Below are positions 1 through 5,727 of a DNA stretch of 5,952 bases, in pieces; position 1 is the first letter of the stretch, and each line of letters begins with the position of its first letter. The notes under the pieces were generated by a model. The model saw nothing but the letters and a program-made list of their open reading frames with translations, did not search any database and was not told the origin of the DNA. Position numbers and translations under genes: made by a program. Source of the DNA: an uncultured Eubacteriales bacterium (GTDB taxonomy: Bacteria > Bacillota_A > Clostridia > Oscillospirales > Oscillospiraceae); the NCBI GenBank assembly GCA_949742895.1, contig CATJRT010000091.1, positions 1 through 5,952 on the forward strand, read 5' to 3'.

Positions 1-744
1 CTTGCGCAGCTCGGACACGCCCAGGACGATGGCCTCATAGCCCATGTCCTCCACGATCTTCTTGACTTTGGGGTATCCCTCGGGAACCAGCACGTAGTCG
101 TTGACCCACACGCAGTTGGCGGCGTACATCTCATCTTCGGGGATCTCCACTTTGTTGAAGTCCTTGAACAGCGGGTTATCAATAAATTCACCGGCCACCA
201 GCAGGTTGTTGTTCTCCAGGTAATTGACGCCGGACTTCAGGTGGAACATCTCCTTCAGCTCCACCAGAATGGGGTTATGGCCGTACTTTTTCAGGATGGC
301 GGCCATGTTCTCAGCACCGGCACGGGTGGTGCGCTTGGAGATGCCGATGTAGAAGTCGTTGCCAACCATCATGATGTCGCCGGGTTCGCAGGTTCCCTCG
401 GTGATCTGCTCCACGTTGTCGTAGAACTTTTCAAGGGTGGGGCGCAGGTCGGGCAGACGAACCTCGCCATTGCGGGTCATGGCGCCGGGGTTGCTGATGA
501 TGGCCACCTTATCGGTAAGCAGAGCGTTGTCCTCAATGAAGATGGAGCTGGCAAAGTCCTCACAGGGAGCCAAGACGGTTACGTCCAGACCGGCCTTGGC
601 CAGGGCAGCCACATACTGTTCGTGCTGTACGATGGCCTTCTGGTAGTTGGGGCGGCCCTCCAGATAGACGCTGCTCAGCAGACCCTCGGAGATGGAATGA
701 CCTGGGATGCGGACGATGGCGTTTTTAAATTTCTTAGCGGACAT
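1..744 (-). CDS. DDAH-family guanidino hydrolase (dimethylarginine dimethylaminohydrolase-like), 3' end cut by window edge
   Basis: The 248 visible residues align along their whole length with bacterial dimethylarginine dimethylaminohydrolase as I recall it from Pseudomonas aeruginosa (about 254 residues). DDAH hydrolyses methylated arginine to citrulline and a methylamine in the cytoplasm through a covalent Cys intermediate. Visible family features are IFIED at 68-72 (Glu71, Asp72), Arg91 in the NPGAMTR segment, EPGDIMMVG at 120-128 with active-site Glu120, GISKRT at 134-139 with Arg138, and HLKS at 168-171 with catalytic His168. The frame stays open to base 1, and the nucleophilic Cys expected about 6-8 residues further on is outside the window. 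The start at 744 follows AAAAGAGG (754-761) at 9 nt. One oddity: the Asp that contacts the substrate alpha-amino group in DDAH, just before the FxED motif, is Ser66 here, while the carboxylate-binding arginines remain. It is the last visible gene of the minus-strand operon. Family membership is firm, but methylarginine as the substrate is doubtful. Confidence 0.9.
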   Translation of the reverse strand, partial: MSAKKFKNAIVRIPGHSISEGLLSSVYLEGRPNYQKAIVQHEQYVAALAKAGLDVTVLAPCEDFASSIFIEDNALLTDKVAIISNPGAMTRNGEVRLPDLRPTLEKFYDNVEQITEGTCEPGDIMMVGNDFYIGISKRTTRAGAENMAAILKKYGHNPILVELKEMFHLKSGVNYLENNNLLVAGEFIDNPLFKDFNKVEIPEDEMYAANCVWVNDYVLVPEGYPKVKKIVEDMGYEAIVLGVSELRK

Positions 745-792
745 TGCATATTACCTCTTTTCCTTTAGTGTGAAGCGGATGGGTACTTTATG

Positions 793-817
793 CTAAAACT
801 AAGGGGCTTAGTTTTAG
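793..817. repeat. Perfect 11-bp inverted repeat with 3-nt loop between carrier and hydrolase genes
   Basis: CTAAAACTAAG (793-803) and CTTAGTTTTAG (807-817) are exact reverse complements separated by GGG. In the operon transcript this forms an 11-bp hairpin in the 110-nt gap between the carrier stop and the hydrolase start. No T-run follows the stem on the minus strand, so a standard intrinsic terminator is unlikely. An RNA processing, stability or attenuation element, or an operator, is possible. Only the symmetry is seen directly. Confidence 0.7.
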
Positions 818-854
818 GTCGGGATTGCCTGTGGCTCTGCCTGAGCGCCTGGGG

Positions 855-2384
855 TCAGACCATAACCCCCACAATTAGGAGCCCGCAGCAGGCGGCAAAC
901 AGAATCAGCATGAACTTCCAGTTTGTTTTGACCCATTGACCGTAGTCGATGTGGGCCACCTGGGTGCAGGTCATGACTGCGATGGAGGTGGGCATAATCA
1001 TCTTCACCATGCCCAGGCCCATGAGGTAGACCAGGATCATCACGTCCGGTTTTACCCCGGCGAACACCGCCATAGGAGCCATGATGGACATGGTGGCGGC
1101 AGCCAGTCCGGAGGAACTTGGAATTAGGATAGCGATCAGGAAATAGAATACCAGACAGACCAGGACAAAGACAATGGGAGGCAGGGTGCTCAGTGTGCGC
1201 TCACCAAAATTCAGGATGGTGGGGGTGATAGAGCCGGTGGTCATGATCACCTGGATGCCCCTGGACAGGGGCACGATGAAGGCCGTGGACACCAGCCCTG
1301 CCGCGCCCCGGATGGTGACATCGATGATCTTGTCCACGCTATAGTGCATGACAAAACCGACGATAAAGGTAGCGACCAGCACCAGGATGCTTAGCTCGTT
1401 GAAGTACCACTGGCCAAAGGGGGTGATGCTCTTACCCAGGATCATACCCAGCACGGGGATGTTGGTTACCCAGGCGGCGAAATCTTCGAAAAAAGTCCAG
1501 CTCTCGTTCAGGGAACTCCATGGAATCAGGGAGATAATCATGATCGCGAAGGTGGCACAGAACACGATGATGGCCCGGGTCTGCTCCTTGCTCATGGTCA
1601 GGTTTTCATCATCGGCCACCGGGAATTCCTTGAGGTCATCTTCCCTTCTGAAATACTGGGGGGACTTTGTGGGGTCCCTTTTGATTTTATCCGCATAGCG
1701 GCAGATGTAGATGGAAATCAGGCTGAGAATGACAACGAATACGATGGTGCGGAGCAAAATGCCTTCGCCGGGGCCGATTCCTGCGATGCCCGCCGCAATA
1801 CCCGTGGCGAAGGGGTTGACCACGGAGGCCAGACAGCCGCCTTGGGTGCCCAGCACCACAATCATCACGGTGACCATGGTGTCCAGCCCCAGCGCCAGCA
1901 CCACTGGCATGAGCATGAGCAGGTAGACAAAGCCCTCTTCGTAAGCGCCGTAAATGGTACCCAGGGCACCCATAACAAAGACCAGAATCCAAATCAGCTT
2001 GTGGTAGCTGTCTTTGCTCTTGTTGGCAATCCGTTTCAGCAAAAGTTTGATGGAACCGGACTCGTTCATAATCTCCAGGAAGCTGCCGAACAGCATAATG
2101 CAGAGGGAGATAGAGATGGCACCGGAGATCTGGGCGTTACCGCACATACCGATAATAGGGGCCATGATGATATCCCACAGGCCCTGTGGGTTGGCTTCCG
2201 CCTGGGTATAGGTACCGGCGATAGCGTTTCCGCTTTCGTCGATTTGATACTGGCCGCCGGGAATGATCCACGTCAGAACTGCAACAGCCACCATGATCAG
2301 GAAGATAATAACATATGCATTAGGAGCTTTAAACTGTTTCTTCGCTGGGGCCTGGCCGGCCTGTTCCTTATTCGGTTTTGCCAT
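855..2384 (-). CDS. YfcC-family (DcuC superfamily) membrane carrier
   Basis: This 509-residue protein of the inner membrane belongs to the YfcC branch of the C4-dicarboxylate anaerobic carrier superfamily, whose members are often annotated as basic amino acid antiporters. It has a lysine-rich cytoplasmic N-terminus (1-20), a first membrane helix at about 23-41, and roughly a dozen hydrophobic segments in all, split by a polar loop at about 231-270. Family-like motifs are YEEGFVYLLMLMP at 148-160, VNPFATGIAAG at 189-199 and IPSSSGLAAATM at 421-432. The length is normal for the family. The start at 2384 has GGAGGA (2391-2396) 6 nt upstream. It begins 59 bp after the carbamoyltransferase and is followed 110 bp later by the DDAH-like gene, so a role importing the hydrolase substrate or exchanging it for the amine product is a reasonable inference from context. 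The family assignment is well supported; the transported compound is not known. Confidence 0.9.
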   Translation of the reverse strand: MAKPNKEQAGQAPAKKQFKAPNAYVIIFLIMVAVAVLTWIIPGGQYQIDESGNAIAGTYTQAEANPQGLWDIIMAPIIGMCGNAQISGAISISLCIMLFGSFLEIMNESGSIKLLLKRIANKSKDSYHKLIWILVFVMGALGTIYGAYEEGFVYLLMLMPVVLALGLDTMVTVMIVVLGTQGGCLASVVNPFATGIAAGIAGIGPGEGILLRTIVFVVILSLISIYICRYADKIKRDPTKSPQYFRREDDLKEFPVADDENLTMSKEQTRAIIVFCATFAIMIISLIPWSSLNESWTFFEDFAAWVTNIPVLGMILGKSITPFGQWYFNELSILVLVATFIVGFVMHYSVDKIIDVTIRGAAGLVSTAFIVPLSRGIQVIMTTGSITPTILNFGERTLSTLPPIVFVLVCLVFYFLIAILIPSSSGLAAATMSIMAPMAVFAGVKPDVMILVYLMGLGMVKMIMPTSIAVMTCTQVAHIDYGQWVKTNWKFMLILFAACCGLLIVGVMV

Positions 2385-2443
2385 TTTGAATCCTCCTTTT
2401 TCTCTGTCGGCATACTAAAGCTCCGGGTTTGCCTTGTCCTAAA

Positions 2444-3382
2444 TTAAAGCGCGATAGCGGCCAGGATGCCTTTGATGGAGTGCATACGGTTTTCCCCCTG
2501 ATCCCAGACCATGCTCTGCTCACATTCCATCACTTCGTCCGTCACGTCAATGCCGCGGTAGGCGGGCAGGCAGTGCATGAAAATGGCGTCGCTCTTGGCC
2601 TTCTTCAACGCCTCCATGGTCACCTGGTAGGGATGGAACGCCTTTTTCAGCTTCTCTACCTCCTCGGGGGCTTGTCCCATACTGTAATGACTCATGCCGT
2701 AGACGATATCCGCATCCTTCAGGGCTTCGTCATAGTCGGAGGTGAATACGATTTTTGCACCAGAGACCTTCGCACGCGCCATGGCCTCAGCCAGCACTGC
2801 GGCATCAGGCTCCAGACCATCAGGGCGGGCGACATACATATCAATGCCCAGGGTGGCACAGAAGATCATAGTGGTGTAGCACACGTTGTACAGGTTGCCC
2901 GCGTAGCACAGCTTCAGCCCCTTGTAGCCGCCCTTTTTTTCTTTGATGGTCATCATATCCGCGATGCCCTGGGTGGGGTGGGCGGTGGTGGTCAGGCCAT
3001 TGATCACCGGGTGATCCATCCACTGGGCGTATTCCTCCACGATCTCATGGCCGAAGGTGCGGATGAACAGGCCATCATAGTAGCGGTCAAACATACGAGC
3101 GGTATCCTTCAAAGGTTCGCCCCTGCCGCTCTGCAGTTCATCGGGACGCAGATAGACGGTGGTGATGCCCAGGTCGGCGGCAGCCCGCTGGAACGCGTTC
3201 CTGGTTCGGGTCGAGTTTTTCTCGAACAGCGCGGCCCACACCTGGCCTTTCAGGTACTCGTGGGGCTCCCGGGCCACCCACTTGTGCTTTAGCTCGATGG
3301 AAAGGTCGGTGATAAACTCCATCTCCTCCCGGTTCATATCCTTAAACGCTAAAAAGTCTTTGCCTCTGAAATTTTTCCTCAT
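2444..3382 (-). CDS. Ornithine carbamoyltransferase-like enzyme with altered amino acid site
   Basis: The 312-residue product is a full-length member of the aspartate/ornithine carbamoyltransferase family and resembles Bacillus-type ArgF from end to end. Carbamoyl phosphate motifs are intact: STRTR at 57-61, KDTAR at 92-96, RTFGHE at 108-113, HPTQ at 135-138, HCLP at 270-273 and ENR at 297-299. In ordinary enzymes the reaction is carbamoyl phosphate plus ornithine to citrulline, run backwards in catabolic operons. Several amino-acid-side positions are unusual. The Asp-x-x-x-Ser-Met-Gly motif reads M-S-H-Y-S-M-G at 230-236, so the Asp that holds the ornithine alpha-amino group is Met230. The G-D-x-N-N segment reads G-N-L-Y-N at 162-166, keeping only one Asn. 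The cytoplasmic enzyme is first in the operon, with the carrier 59 bp downstream. It lacks the PTC WYG signature and the long YgeW insertions I remember. Fold and chemistry are confident; ornithine as the acceptor is not. Confidence 0.92.
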   Translation of the reverse strand: MRKNFRGKDFLAFKDMNREEMEFITDLSIELKHKWVAREPHEYLKGQVWAALFEKNSTRTRNAFQRAAADLGITTVYLRPDELQSGRGEPLKDTARMFDRYYDGLFIRTFGHEIVEEYAQWMDHPVINGLTTTAHPTQGIADMMTIKEKKGGYKGLKLCYAGNLYNVCYTTMIFCATLGIDMYVARPDGLEPDAAVLAEAMARAKVSGAKIVFTSDYDEALKDADIVYGMSHYSMGQAPEEVEKLKKAFHPYQVTMEALKKAKSDAIFMHCLPAYRGIDVTDEVMECEQSMVWDQGENRMHSIKGILAAIAL

Positions 3383-3390
3383 AAGAATGA

Positions 3391-3395
3391 CCTCC
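3391..3395 (-). promoter_or_regulatory. Ribosome binding site fixing the carbamoyltransferase start
   Basis: GGAGG lies 8 nt before the ATG at 3382. The same frame is open upstream to 3484, which would add 34 residues, but that extension runs through the predicted -10 box and promoter repeats, and the family N-terminus (MRKNFRGKDFL) begins exactly at 3382. Confidence 0.88.
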
Positions 3396-3439
3396 ACTGA
3401 TTTTGGTGAATTTATGGTAATTTTGCCTGCTGCAGTTTT

Positions 3440-3468
3440 ATTATAGGAGTTTCCTGCCTGCTTGGACA
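3440..3468 (-). promoter_or_regulatory. Predicted operon promoter with good -10 and weak -35
   Basis: On the minus strand TATAAT (3440-3445) is a consensus -10 box. Seventeen nt upstream is TGTCCA (3463-3468), a poor match to TTGACA. Transcription would start near 3433 and give a leader of about 50 nt. A strong -10 with a weak -35 that overlaps the GGACA/TGTAC repeats suggests activation by a bound regulator, plausibly the divergent PucR-type protein. The boxes are seen; the regulation is inferred. Confidence 0.6.
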
Positions 3469-3514
3469 TTGTACTAATGTACATTTTAAATCAATATTCA
3501 TTGTACATTTGTCC
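3464..3514. promoter_or_regulatory. Candidate operator: clustered TGTAC repeats inside a GGACA/TGTCC inverted repeat
   Basis: Within 51 bp GTAC occurs three times (3471-3474, 3479-3482, 3503-3506). TGTAC (3470-3474) and GTACA (3479-3483) form an inverted pair around TAAT. TGTACATTT occurs twice as a direct repeat (3478-3486 and 3502-3510), 24 bp apart. The cluster is bounded by GGACA (3464-3468) and its complement TGTCC (3510-3514). It sits between the two divergent promoters and overlaps the -35 of the enzyme operon. The best inference is a binding site for the adjacent PucR-family regulator, but no binding motif for this particular protein is known to me. Confidence 0.6.
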
Positions 3515-3524
3515 GATTTGCCCC

Positions 3525-3553
3525 TTGATTTTTTGCCGCATTATAGATATAAT
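3525..3553 (+). promoter_or_regulatory. Sigma-70-type promoter of the PucR-family regulator
   Basis: TTGATT (3525-3530) and TATAAT (3548-3553) are separated by exactly 17 nt, a near-consensus housekeeping promoter. The expected start is near 3560, leaving a leader of about 75 nt before the GTG codon. Compared with the opposed enzyme promoter it has the better -35 box, fitting constitutive regulator expression. Confidence 0.75.
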
Positions 3554-3622
3554 TTCTTTGAAATATCTCCGCATTATTGGCGTAATAACAAAATAGCGAG
3601 TTGATCAAAATGCTGTCGGATC

Positions 3623-3627
3623 GGAGG
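3623..3627 (+). promoter_or_regulatory. Ribosome binding site supporting a GTG start for the regulator
   Basis: GGAGG lies 8 nt before GTG at 3636. The next in-frame ATG (3657) would remove the ITVREAM segment, which is the typical beginning of the PucR N-terminal domain, and has no comparable ribosome binding site. Confidence 0.85.
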
Positions 3628-3635
3628 AAAACCAC

Positions 3636-5267
3636 GTGATTACAGTGAGAGAAGCCATGGACACCGAGGGACTAAAGGATGCTACTGTCTTGTGCGGAGC
3701 AGGCGGGCTGGACCGGCAGATGTTCGGCGTCACCATTATGGACATACCTGATATCGCAAATTGGCTGTCTGGCGGGGAACTTGTCATTTCTGGAATTTTG
3801 CTCCCGAAGCATTTTTCCCATGCAATGATAGATGACTTCCTGGAAAAAAATGTGGCCGGAATCGTCACCAAGGAAAAATTCACGACGTCCATTGATCCGG
3901 AGCTCCTGACATACTGTGACCAGCTGAATTTTCCCATCATCCTGTCCAATCCGTCCCTCAATTGGGGTCAGATCATGAGCCCCATCACTACCTATATTGT
4001 TCGCAAGCCCTATCTGCTGATTGAGGAATCCCAGCGGTTTCACAATGCCCTGATGAAGTCCCTGATCAAGGGTGCTGGCCTTTCGGAAATGTGCGGGCTG
4101 ATGCACGAGATGGCGGGAGAAACCCTGTCCGTTATGGACAACGACCTGCACCTACTGGGCATGAGCCAGAATTTTGATTGGAAAAGCTACACCCGGGAGA
4201 TCAGTGGCGGAAAAATCCAATATGCCGATATTCGCTTCCACTTCCCTGATGAGAACAGCGTTTATGTCTATCAGTACCAGAACCTTCTGCTGCGCTCCAT
4301 TGGCAGCAAGATCCTTCTGTATCCCGTAACGCTGAACCGCATCAAATACGGGTATATCGCTTTGCTTGTGCCCATGGATACCAAGGAGCTGTCCCCCTTC
4401 CGCACCGTAAAGATCCAGCAGCTCGCCCTGTTTGTGGCATTGAACTCCACGCGGAAAAGCGAGATCAGCAATGCGCTGCGCCGCTTCAATGGCCTGATTA
4501 TGGATCAGCTCTTGGCCAGCAAGAATTTGAACCAGCGGCAGATCGAAGACCTTCTGGCACCGCTGGGCAAAAAAATACACCGCAAATACTATGCGGTGCA
4601 GCTGGTGTACGACGAGCTCTCCACGTTGGATTCCTTCCTGCTTCGCAATAACCGCATCAGCCAGTTCCACGTCCAGATGGAGAAGGGCATCCCAATTTTT
4701 GACCACCTGCTGTTGTTCGAAAAAAACAACGCGCAGATCATCCTGATTCCGGATCCTTGTGACGACCTGGATGATCTGGTGTTCAGAATCCGGGAGTATT
4801 TTATCAGTTCCACCAGCATACAGAACGTATACATTGGCATCAGCGACGCTGTCCACCTCTGCAATATTGAGACGGCTTTCCGCCAGAGCTCCTACGCTGC
4901 AAATTATCTGCTCTCCACAAAAAGCCGGAAAATCTGCTTCTACTACAAGGACTTGGGCATTTTGAAGTTCTTTATGGACAGCTGGGGCAGTCTGGATGAG
5001 ACCTTCCTGCGGCACACCTATGACCAATATATCTCCCCTCTCAAGGCGTATGACCGGGAGCACAACACCAGTCTGCTGGATACCCTGGAATTGTACTTAC
5101 ACAACAACTGTTCTAAAACCGAGACGGAAAAGCAGCTTTTTATCCACAAAAACACCTTGCGGGCCAGACTTGAGACCATCGGGAAGATTCTGAACTGCGA
5201 CCTTTCTAAAACCGAGGATCTGTTCAACATCCAGCTGGCCATAAAGATCAAGTTTTTCATTGACTGA
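3636..5267 (+). CDS. PucR/CdaR-family transcriptional regulator
   Basis: This 543-residue cytoplasmic regulator shows the usual three-part PucR layout. Residues about 5-125 are the purine-catabolism regulator N-terminal domain (opening ITVREAM, with DIPDIANWLSGGELVIS at 36-52). Residues about 130-275 form a GAF-like sensing region. Residues about 300-430 form the CdaR-type GGDEF-like domain, with YIGISDAVHLCNIETAF at 399-415. Residues about 481-540 are the C-terminal HTH_30 domain, with the DNA-reading segment around SKTETEKQLFIHKNTLRARL (493-512). Members control purine, sugar-acid, amino acid or polyamine catabolism, usually of neighbouring genes, in response to a small molecule. Here the gene diverges from the carbamoyltransferase operon across 253 bp that hold the repeat cluster at 3464-3514, so it is probably that operon's activator. 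The ligand is unknown, and the name does not by itself imply purines. No convincing terminator follows the gene. Confidence 0.93.
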   Translation: MITVREAMDTEGLKDATVLCGAGGLDRQMFGVTIMDIPDIANWLSGGELVISGILLPKHFSHAMIDDFLEKNVAGIVTKEKFTTSIDPELLTYCDQLNFPIILSNPSLNWGQIMSPITTYIVRKPYLLIEESQRFHNALMKSLIKGAGLSEMCGLMHEMAGETLSVMDNDLHLLGMSQNFDWKSYTREISGGKIQYADIRFHFPDENSVYVYQYQNLLLRSIGSKILLYPVTLNRIKYGYIALLVPMDTKELSPFRTVKIQQLALFVALNSTRKSEISNALRRFNGLIMDQLLASKNLNQRQIEDLLAPLGKKIHRKYYAVQLVYDELSTLDSFLLRNNRISQFHVQMEKGIPIFDHLLLFEKNNAQIILIPDPCDDLDDLVFRIREYFISSTSIQNVYIGISDAVHLCNIETAFRQSSYAANYLLSTKSRKICFYYKDLGILKFFMDSWGSLDETFLRHTYDQYISPLKAYDREHNTSLLDTLELYLHNNCSKTETEKQLFIHKNTLRARLETIGKILNCDLSKTEDLFNIQLAIKIKFFID

Positions 5268-5417
5268 GTTATACGTGAAGTGGGTTGTGTGTGCTCACGG
5301 TCCAAAATTATATTTCTGGACAGAATCGTTTTGCGTAAAATCAGGGCAATCTATTAGGGTTAATGACCAACTTACCGTTCAAGCCGGTATTGTATCCGTA
5401 GCACCTAAGATGGACTT
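5268..5417. other. Intergenic stretch without an assignable gene
   Basis: I see no intact coding region, RNA gene or clear terminator in these 150 bp after the regulator. A weak GTCCA/TGGAC pair (5300-5304 and 5317-5321) with a 12-nt loop lacks a following T-run. The segment leads into decayed mobile-element sequence and may itself be remnant DNA. Confidence 0.5.
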
Positions 5418-5576
5418 TTAGAAGTGCTGTCTTAGAAAAATACCCTGCTCCATTGCCCGTGCCAGGTTGTTTAGGGCCTTTTCGGCTTCTGTCTACTCCG
5501 CTTTCAGCCCTTCGATATAACCCATGTCCTCAGACTCTTTCCGATAGTACGTTGCGGAGGTACGTTTTCTGTTCCG
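5418..5576 (-). pseudogene. Decayed fragment resembling the C-terminal coiled coil of a large serine recombinase
   Basis: Read on the minus strand, 5576 down to 5420 gives a peptide with YYRKESEDMGYIEGLKAE, a TAG stop at 5493-5495, then TEAEKALNNLARAMEQGIF, and a stop at 5418-5420. The pattern of a charged helix followed by E-K-A-L-x-N-L-x-R-A-x-E-x-G-I-F resembles the coiled-coil region after the zinc ribbon of large serine recombinases in Clostridia elements. After GIF a one-base shift gives S-K-T-A-L, closer to the family's usual continuation, so both a nonsense change and a frameshift seem present. No catalytic domain is nearby. An unrelated helical fragment remains possible. Confidence 0.45.
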
Positions 5577-5617
5577 GCCTGCGTCCGGCAGGGGCCCCTT
5601 TTAGGGGTAAGCGTCAA

Positions 5618-5651
5618 ATAAAAAGCCGCGGTGCCGAAGTGGCATCGCGGC
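5618..5651 (-). terminator. Rho-independent terminator, minus strand
   Basis: GCCGCG (5625-5630) pairs with CGCGGC (5646-5651), and TGCC (5632-5635) with GGCA (5641-5644), separated by one mismatch and closed by a 5-nt loop. On the minus strand the stem is followed by TTTTTAT (5618-5624). It lies 10 nt after the stop at 5662-5664, so it marks the end of the gene whose tail is read in that frame. Confidence 0.88.
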
Positions 5652-5661
5652 AAAATTTAGG

Positions 5662-5727
5662 TCAAGGCACTCGGCAGTTCTTCGGAGTGTCCTGTATCAG
5701 TTTGAACACCGACACGATGTGCCCTGG
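5662..5727 (-). pseudogene. C-terminal tail of an unidentified gene, joined out of frame to the DUF3991 fragment
   Basis: This minus-strand frame reads PGHIVSVFKLIQDTPKNCRVP and then stops at 5662-5664, 10 nt before a strong terminator. The position suggests the true 3' end of a gene, but upstream the frame does not continue into the DUF3991-like reading frame. The peptide is too short for me to name a family. Confidence 0.4.

Noticed and set aside
241..768. 175-codon open frame on the plus strand opposite the DDAH-like gene
   Set aside because: It is antisense to a conserved enzyme and has no recognisable domain.
2429..3292. 287-codon open frame on the plus strand, antisense to the carbamoyltransferase
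   Set aside because: It mirrors a conserved enzyme gene and has His/Gly-rich low-information composition typical of antisense frames; no supporting ribosome binding site or motif was seen.
3383..3484. Upstream in-frame extension of the carbamoyltransferase starting at 3484
   Set aside because: It runs through the predicted -10 box and operator repeats, its residues are not family-like, and the start at 3382 has a strong ribosome binding site and the family N-terminus.
4152..5063. 303-codon open frame on the minus strand, antisense to the regulator
   Set aside because: It lies wholly inside a clearly recognised PucR-type gene in the opposite direction, resembles no family I know, and is explained by codon bias of the real gene.
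3636..5267. A purine catabolism role inferred from the PucR family name
   Set aside because: No purine, allantoin or urate genes are visible; PucR/CdaR regulators control many catabolic pathways, so the name is not evidence of substrate.
5300..5321. Possible terminator after the regulator (GTCCA/TGGAC pair)
   Set aside because: It has only 5 bp of stem, a 12-nt loop and no T-run; too weak to call.
5591..5606. GGGGCCCC palindrome followed by an overlapping CCCC/GGGG pair
   Set aside because: The arms are short and could fold in competing ways, with no T-run; probably composition, and the strong terminator next to it already explains the transcript end.
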